From N074bin45 sp039587475 (GTDB lineage: Bacteria > Gemmatimonadota > Gemmatimonadetes > Gemmatimonadales > GWC2-71-9), in contig JBDHIK010000103.1 in the NCBI GenBank assembly GCA_039587475.1, forward strand, positions 1 to 9,885: 9,885 nt of DNA, given 5' to 3'. A program made the translations under genes and the position numbers. Positions 6,377 through 9,885 of this stretch are shown here, in pieces (positions within the stretch are counted from its first letter, which is position 1; each line of letters begins with the position of its first letter). A model generated the notes under the pieces. It did no database searches. It saw nothing but the letters and a program-made list of their open reading frames with translations, and was not told where the DNA came from.

Positions 6377-8953
6377 ATGCGAGACCGGGCACCCAAGAGC
6401 AGTCGCGGGCGGGCGGCCTGGACTGTCTGGCTGGTCCTGGGCCTGGCCATCACGTCCGTGACACGGGCGCCGGCTCAACAGAACGCCCGCGTCGACAGCG
6501 CCACTCCGGGGGCCCGCTATGAGGCCAGCGGGTTGTACCAGTGGCTGTTCGGGTCGTCGTACCGGGACGTGTGGACCACCCCCATCACCGTGGAGGTGCT
6601 GGATCTCAGGACCACAGGCGGTGGGCTGACACCGACCGGGACCGGCGGTGGCCAGCAAACCCTGAATCTGCGCTTCGTGGGCACGGATGGCCTGCCGTAC
6701 ACGTTTCGCGGACTGGACAAGGACCCCACCAGCGTCCTTCCCCCGGCACTCGATGAGACCTTCGCGGAGGACGTGGTTCAGGACCAGGTGAGTTCCGCCT
6801 TCCCCACCGCGCCCCCCGTGGTCGAGGTCCTGCTGGAAGCGGTGGGCATCAAGGGCCGCGGGGCACGCCTGGTGATCATGCCCGATGACACGCTCCTGGG
6901 AGAGTATCGCGAGCAGTTCGCCGGTCGATTGGGCACCATCGAAACCTGGGCCAACGAACGGGACGGCGGCCGGCCCGGATTCGCCGATGCCACCGACGTG
7001 ATCAGCACCGACGAATTGTGGCAGCGGTTCCTCGCCGACCCGAGTGCACAGGTCGACCTCGGGACGTTCCTCAAGGCCCGCCTCGTCGACATCCTGGTGG
7101 GTGACTGGGACCGGCACCGCGGCCAGTGGCGTTGGGGCAACATCGGTCCGGGGGCGCCGCCGTCGTGGTCGCCGTTCCCGGAGGACCGCGATCAGGCGTT
7201 TGCCCGATACGACGGGTTGCTCCTGAGTCTGGCGGGTCCCATCGCGCCCCAGCTCACGAAGTTCGGCGCCACGTATCCCCGGATCCTCGGCGCCACGTGG
7301 AACGGCCGCGACCTGGACCGCTGGCTCCTGCCTCGACTGCCAAAGGCCGCGTGGGACTCGGTCGTGGCGACTCTCGAGACCGCTCTCACCGACGACGTGA
7401 TCGACCGGGCCGTGGACCAGCTGCCCGAGTCCCATCGGGCGCTCCGCGGTGCATTCCTCCGGGAGAGTCTGCGCAGCCGGCGGGACGGTCTCGCCGCCAT
7501 GGCGGAATCGTATTATCGGCACGTGGTCTATCAGGTCGATCTGCAGCTGACCGACGTCCCCGAAGACGTGCGGGTCATCCGCGAGGATGGGTCCCTCCGT
7601 GTCGCGATCCATGCCGTCCGCGAGGGGCGCCGGGATGCGAGCCCCTACCTGGTCCGACGGTTCGACCACCGGCACACGCGCGAAGTCCGGCTCCTGCTGC
7701 GCGGCGGAGAGGACCGGGTGAACGTCTCCGGGTCCGGCGGCGGGGTGGTGGTGCGCATCGTGAGCACCGAGGGCGTCAACACGGTGGTCGACTCGGTCCG
7801 GGGCAAGCGCAGCTACGTCTATGACAATCGCACCGACTCGCTCCGGATCGAGGGCGCAGTGGACCTGGACGACCGGAAATGGGACGAGCCAGAGGTCGAG
7901 CCCGGCGACCTCCCACCACGAGACTGGGGCTCCCTGTCGTTCCCCTTTGGGTGGGTGCAGTGGACGGCGGACCTCGGGCTGACACCGGTGGTCGGCTACG
8001 AGCGTCGCCAGTTCGGGTTCCGGAAACAGCCCTTCGCCCAGCAGCACAAGGTGTCGGCAGCGGTCTCCTTCAAGAAGCTCAATGCCCGTGGCGTCTACGA
8101 CGGCGTCTTCATCCAGGAGGGCGGCAACGACGCGTTCCTGGTGCAGGCACTCGCGTCCGGGATCGAGATCAACAACTTCTACGGGTTCGGGAACGCGACC
8201 TCTTCGGCTGGCGGGCGTGACCTCTACAAGACCGACCAGAATGACTTTCGTCTCAACCTGGCCTTTCGCCCCGAGCTGGCCCGCGGGCTGCGAGCCACCA
8301 TGGGCGTGGGCGGCCGGTTCACGATGACGTCGGAGGACGACACCACGCTCGTCGTCGTCGACCAGCCATATGGCATCGAGAATTTCGGTCAGATCGGCGC
8401 GACGGCCGGCATCGAACTCGACCTCCGCAACCGCCCGGTAGCGGCCACCAAGGGGCTGTATGTCCGCCTCGGGGGGTCAGCGTACCCCGGCCTCTTGAGC
8501 GCGGCCGACAGCGGAGCGTTCGGGGAGATCAACGGGATCATCACGGCCTATGTCACCCCGGTGCGACAACTCACCATGGCCCTGCGGGCAGGCGGCAAAC
8601 GGGTGTGGGGGCCGTTCCCCTTTCAGGAATCCGCCTTTCTCGGCGGCCTGGAGAATCTCCGTGGCTACCGCGATCAGCGCTTCGCCGGCGACGCATCACT
8701 GTACTTCAACAGCGACCTGCGACTCCACATCGCCGAGTTGTTCGCCGTCGTCCCGGCCAATGTCGGCCTCGTCGGGGTCTTCGATGTTGGGCGGGTCTGG
8801 TATCAGGGCGTGTCGGCCGGGGAGGCACACTTCGCCTACGGCGGCGGCATCTCCTTTGCCCCGCTCAAGGACCCGCGAAATGCGTTGGTCCTCGCGGCCG
8901 CCGGTGGCGACGACGGTACCGTGTTCTTCTTTCAGCTGGGGTGGGCCTACTAG
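6377..8953 (+). CDS. Outer-membrane Omp85/BamA-type barrel with kinase-like N-terminal region
   Basis: An 858-aa exported protein. A signal peptide (RAAWTVWLVLGLAITSV, likely cut after PAQ at about 34) is followed by a region at about 55-330 with kinase-like features: a glycine-rich GGGQQT (90-95), RGLDK with K115, a helical DQVSS segment (136-140), LVIMPDD (165-171), GDWDRHRGQW (242-251) and PEDRDQAF (268-275). GDWDRH resembles the catalytic loop, and DRD the metal site, of atypical kinases. A beta-rich linker (about 395-515) precedes a C-terminal barrel (about 520-858). The barrel contains LGGLENLRGYRD, the Omp85/surface-antigen RGY motif, then FNSDLRL, FDVGRVW and the end strand FFFQLGWAY. 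No POTRA domain is visible, so it is unlikely to be housekeeping BamA. The barrel family call is firm; the kinase call is inference. It closes the operon directly after the phosphatase gene. Confidence 0.88.
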   Translation: MRDRAPKSSRGRAAWTVWLVLGLAITSVTRAPAQQNARVDSATPGARYEASGLYQWLFGSSYRDVWTTPITVEVLDLRTTGGGLTPTGTGGGQQTLNLRFVGTDGLPYTFRGLDKDPTSVLPPALDETFAEDVVQDQVSSAFPTAPPVVEVLLEAVGIKGRGARLVIMPDDTLLGEYREQFAGRLGTIETWANERDGGRPGFADATDVISTDELWQRFLADPSAQVDLGTFLKARLVDILVGDWDRHRGQWRWGNIGPGAPPSWSPFPEDRDQAFARYDGLLLSLAGPIAPQLTKFGATYPRILGATWNGRDLDRWLLPRLPKAAWDSVVATLETALTDDVIDRAVDQLPESHRALRGAFLRESLRSRRDGLAAMAESYYRHVVYQVDLQLTDVPEDVRVIREDGSLRVAIHAVREGRRDASPYLVRRFDHRHTREVRLLLRGGEDRVNVSGSGGGVVVRIVSTEGVNTVVDSVRGKRSYVYDNRTDSLRIEGAVDLDDRKWDEPEVEPGDLPPRDWGSLSFPFGWVQWTADLGLTPVVGYERRQFGFRKQPFAQQHKVSAAVSFKKLNARGVYDGVFIQEGGNDAFLVQALASGIEINNFYGFGNATSSAGGRDLYKTDQNDFRLNLAFRPELARGLRATMGVGGRFTMTSEDDTTLVVVDQPYGIENFGQIGATAGIELDLRNRPVAATKGLYVRLGGSAYPGLLSAADSGAFGEINGIITAYVTPVRQLTMALRAGGKRVWGPFPFQESAFLGGLENLRGYRDQRFAGDASLYFNSDLRLHIAELFAVVPANVGLVGVFDVGRVWYQGVSAGEAHFAYGGGISFAPLKDPRNALVLAAAGGDDGTVFFFQLGWAY

Positions 8954-8962
8954 CCACCCCCC

Positions 8963-9805
8963 TCAGTGCTGCAGGCGTTCGGGAGCCCGCGGGCTTCGTC
9001 CCACGGCCAGCACAAACTCCCCGGGAATCTCATACCCTCGCGCCACACGGTAGGGACGAATCGATTTCAGGTACTCGGCGTGAACCGCACGACGGGTTGC
9101 CGCGTCGAACCGCGAGTACGCCAGCGCCACCGGTCCGGCACTGAACACGGCGTCCAGAACGTCTTCATCGGTACGATAGGGCAGCGTGGTGTGAACGCGC
9201 TCCACCCGAACGTCCTCGAAGCCCGCCGCGGCCACGCTCCTCAGCAGACTGTCTCCCGCCCCCAGGTCAAAGAACAGGGGGCACACCTCCGAGGACACGC
9301 GGGCATCCATGATGGGGAAGATGTCGGCCCAGCCACAGCATTCGTGGCGCCCCCACACCGCCACCGCGACCCTGCCCCCCGGTCGTACCACCCGACGCAT
9401 TTCACGCAGGGCGGAGACCGGATCCGGGAAGTACATGAGCCCCAGGGCGCAGAGTGCCTTGTCGAAGCTGTCGTCGGGGAGTTGCAGATCCTCCGCATCC
9501 ATGCGCCGTGCCTCCACCTGCATCATGGCGCGACGACGAGCCTGCTCTCGCAAGAGATCCACCATCCGGGCCGACAGATCGGTCCCGAGGACGGAGCCGG
9601 TGGGCCCCACGGTGACGGCGGCCGGGAACGTGACCAACCCGGTGCCGCATGCCACATCCAGCACCCGCTCACCCGGTTGCAGTTCCGCCAATTCGATGAG
9701 CCGCACCTGAGCCGGCTCCAGGGGTAGGGCCCAGCAACGCTCGTAGTGACCAGAGGCCTTGTCCCACCCGTAACGCTGGACGCGGCGCATCAGACGGGGC
9801 TTCAC
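8963..9805 (-). CDS. Class I SAM-dependent methyltransferase
   Basis: A 280-aa cytosolic methyltransferase of the Methyltransf_11/25 (UbiE-like) type. S-adenosylmethionine-binding blocks are clear: motif I VLDVACGTG (48-56), the ribose-binding acid in GTDLS (D76), motif II-like RRMDAEDLQLPDDSFD (100-115) and the post-motif RVVRPGGRVAVAVWG. The C-terminal part differs from UbiE/COQ5, so menaquinone or ubiquinone synthesis should not be assumed; the methyl acceptor is unknown. The start is the GTG at 9805, with GGAG (9812-9815) 6 nt upstream. It overlaps the stop of the preceding gene as GTGA, which supports it over the internal ATG at 9790. The frame stays open to the window edge, so an even earlier start cannot be fully excluded. 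It converges with the barrel gene, with 9 nt between stops. Confidence 0.9.
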   Translation of the reverse strand: MKPRLMRRVQRYGWDKASGHYERCWALPLEPAQVRLIELAELQPGERVLDVACGTGLVTFPAAVTVGPTGSVLGTDLSARMVDLLREQARRRAMMQVEARRMDAEDLQLPDDSFDKALCALGLMYFPDPVSALREMRRVVRPGGRVAVAVWGRHECCGWADIFPIMDARVSSEVCPLFFDLGAGDSLLRSVAAAGFEDVRVERVHTTLPYRTDEDVLDAVFSAGPVALAYSRFDAATRRAVHAEYLKSIRPYRVARGYEIPGEFVLAVGRSPRAPERLQH

Positions 9806-9885
9806 TGGGCACTCCGGGGGGCCGGACGTCTGACATCGAGATGCCGAACGACCGAGAGCGGCTGGCGGAAGATGTCGAGATAGGA
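9802..9885 (-). CDS. C-terminal fragment of an unidentified protein
   Basis: A minus-strand frame enters from the right edge and ends at the TGA at 9802-9804. It encodes 27 residues, beginning SYLDIFRQPLSVVRHLDVRR. Its stop overlaps the GTG of the methyltransferase gene (GTGA), the same junction type seen twice in the plus-strand operon, which is the main reason to call it a gene. The fragment is too short to name. If real, it is co-transcribed with and coupled to the methyltransferase. Confidence 0.45.
   Translation of the reverse strand, partial: SYLDIFRQPLSVVRHLDVRRPAPRSAQ

Noticed and set aside
6194..8047. Long open frame on the minus strand (617 codons) opposite the phosphatase and kinase-like/barrel genes
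   Set aside because: It is a GC-driven shadow that spans two well-supported genes and has low-complexity composition and no recognisable motif.
6377..8953. Housekeeping BamA
   Set aside because: There are no POTRA repeats, the N-terminal region is a different domain, and the usual bamA neighbours (skp, lpx genes, rseP) are absent.
8984..8995. 12-bp palindrome AGCCCGCGGGCT just beyond the barrel gene as an operon terminator
   Set aside because: With a minimal loop only about 4 bp could pair. It lies inside the methyltransferase coding sequence, no U run follows, and such GC palindromes are common at this composition.

Overview
The window is GC-rich throughout and densely coding. Almost every product carries an export signal or an outer-membrane beta-barrel, so the source is a double-membraned (diderm) bacterium. 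A CBM9/DUF5916 barrel, a calcineurin-like phosphatase lipoprotein and a large Omp85-type barrel protein are families I know mainly from Bacteroidota and Gemmatimonadota. With GC this high, Gemmatimonadota or a similar high-GC diderm phylum is the best guess. No rRNA or single-copy marker is present to confirm it. I saw no tRNA, CRISPR array, insertion sequence or phage gene.

Layout. On the left, two genes lie on the minus strand: the signal-peptide end of a probable outer-membrane barrel protein running off the left edge (1-140) and a secreted NTF2/SnoaL-like protein (420-989). The 279-nt gap between them holds a strong hairpin suited to terminating the second gene, a perfect 16-bp CRP-type palindrome (245-260) and another inverted repeat (181-208). 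The 256-nt gap 990-1245 separates these genes from the divergent plus-strand block. It should hold promoters for both directions, but I could not identify a convincing -35/-10 pair in it.

The plus-strand block starts with a 913-aa CBM9/DUF5916 outer-membrane protein (1246-3987). After 79 nt come four tightly packed genes: a 70-aa lipoprotein (4067-4279), a PqqB-like metallo-beta-lactamase-fold protein (4276-5220), a calcineurin-like phosphoesterase lipoprotein (5217-6362) and an 858-aa protein with a kinase-like N-terminal region and an Omp85-type C-terminal barrel (6377-8953). Two of the junctions are GTGA stop/start overlaps and the last gap is 14 nt, so these four genes are very probably one translationally coupled operon. 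A two-part inverted repeat and a possible 15-codon leader ORF sit over the start of its first gene.

On the right, a minus-strand class I SAM methyltransferase (8963-9805) converges on the operon, with 9 nt between the stops. It is itself coupled by a GTGA overlap to the tail of another gene entering from the right edge.

Functional reading. The central operon looks like an envelope module: a lipid-anchored phosphatase next to an outer-membrane protein whose periplasmic part carries a GDWDRH...DRD signature like the catalytic and metal sites of atypical kinases (PI3/4K, HipA and Fam20 types). As I recall, related proteins in Bacteroidota fuse the phosphatase and the kinase-like/barrel parts in one chain; here they are two adjacent genes. 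The kinase assignment is an inference from motifs and is the most interesting point in the window.
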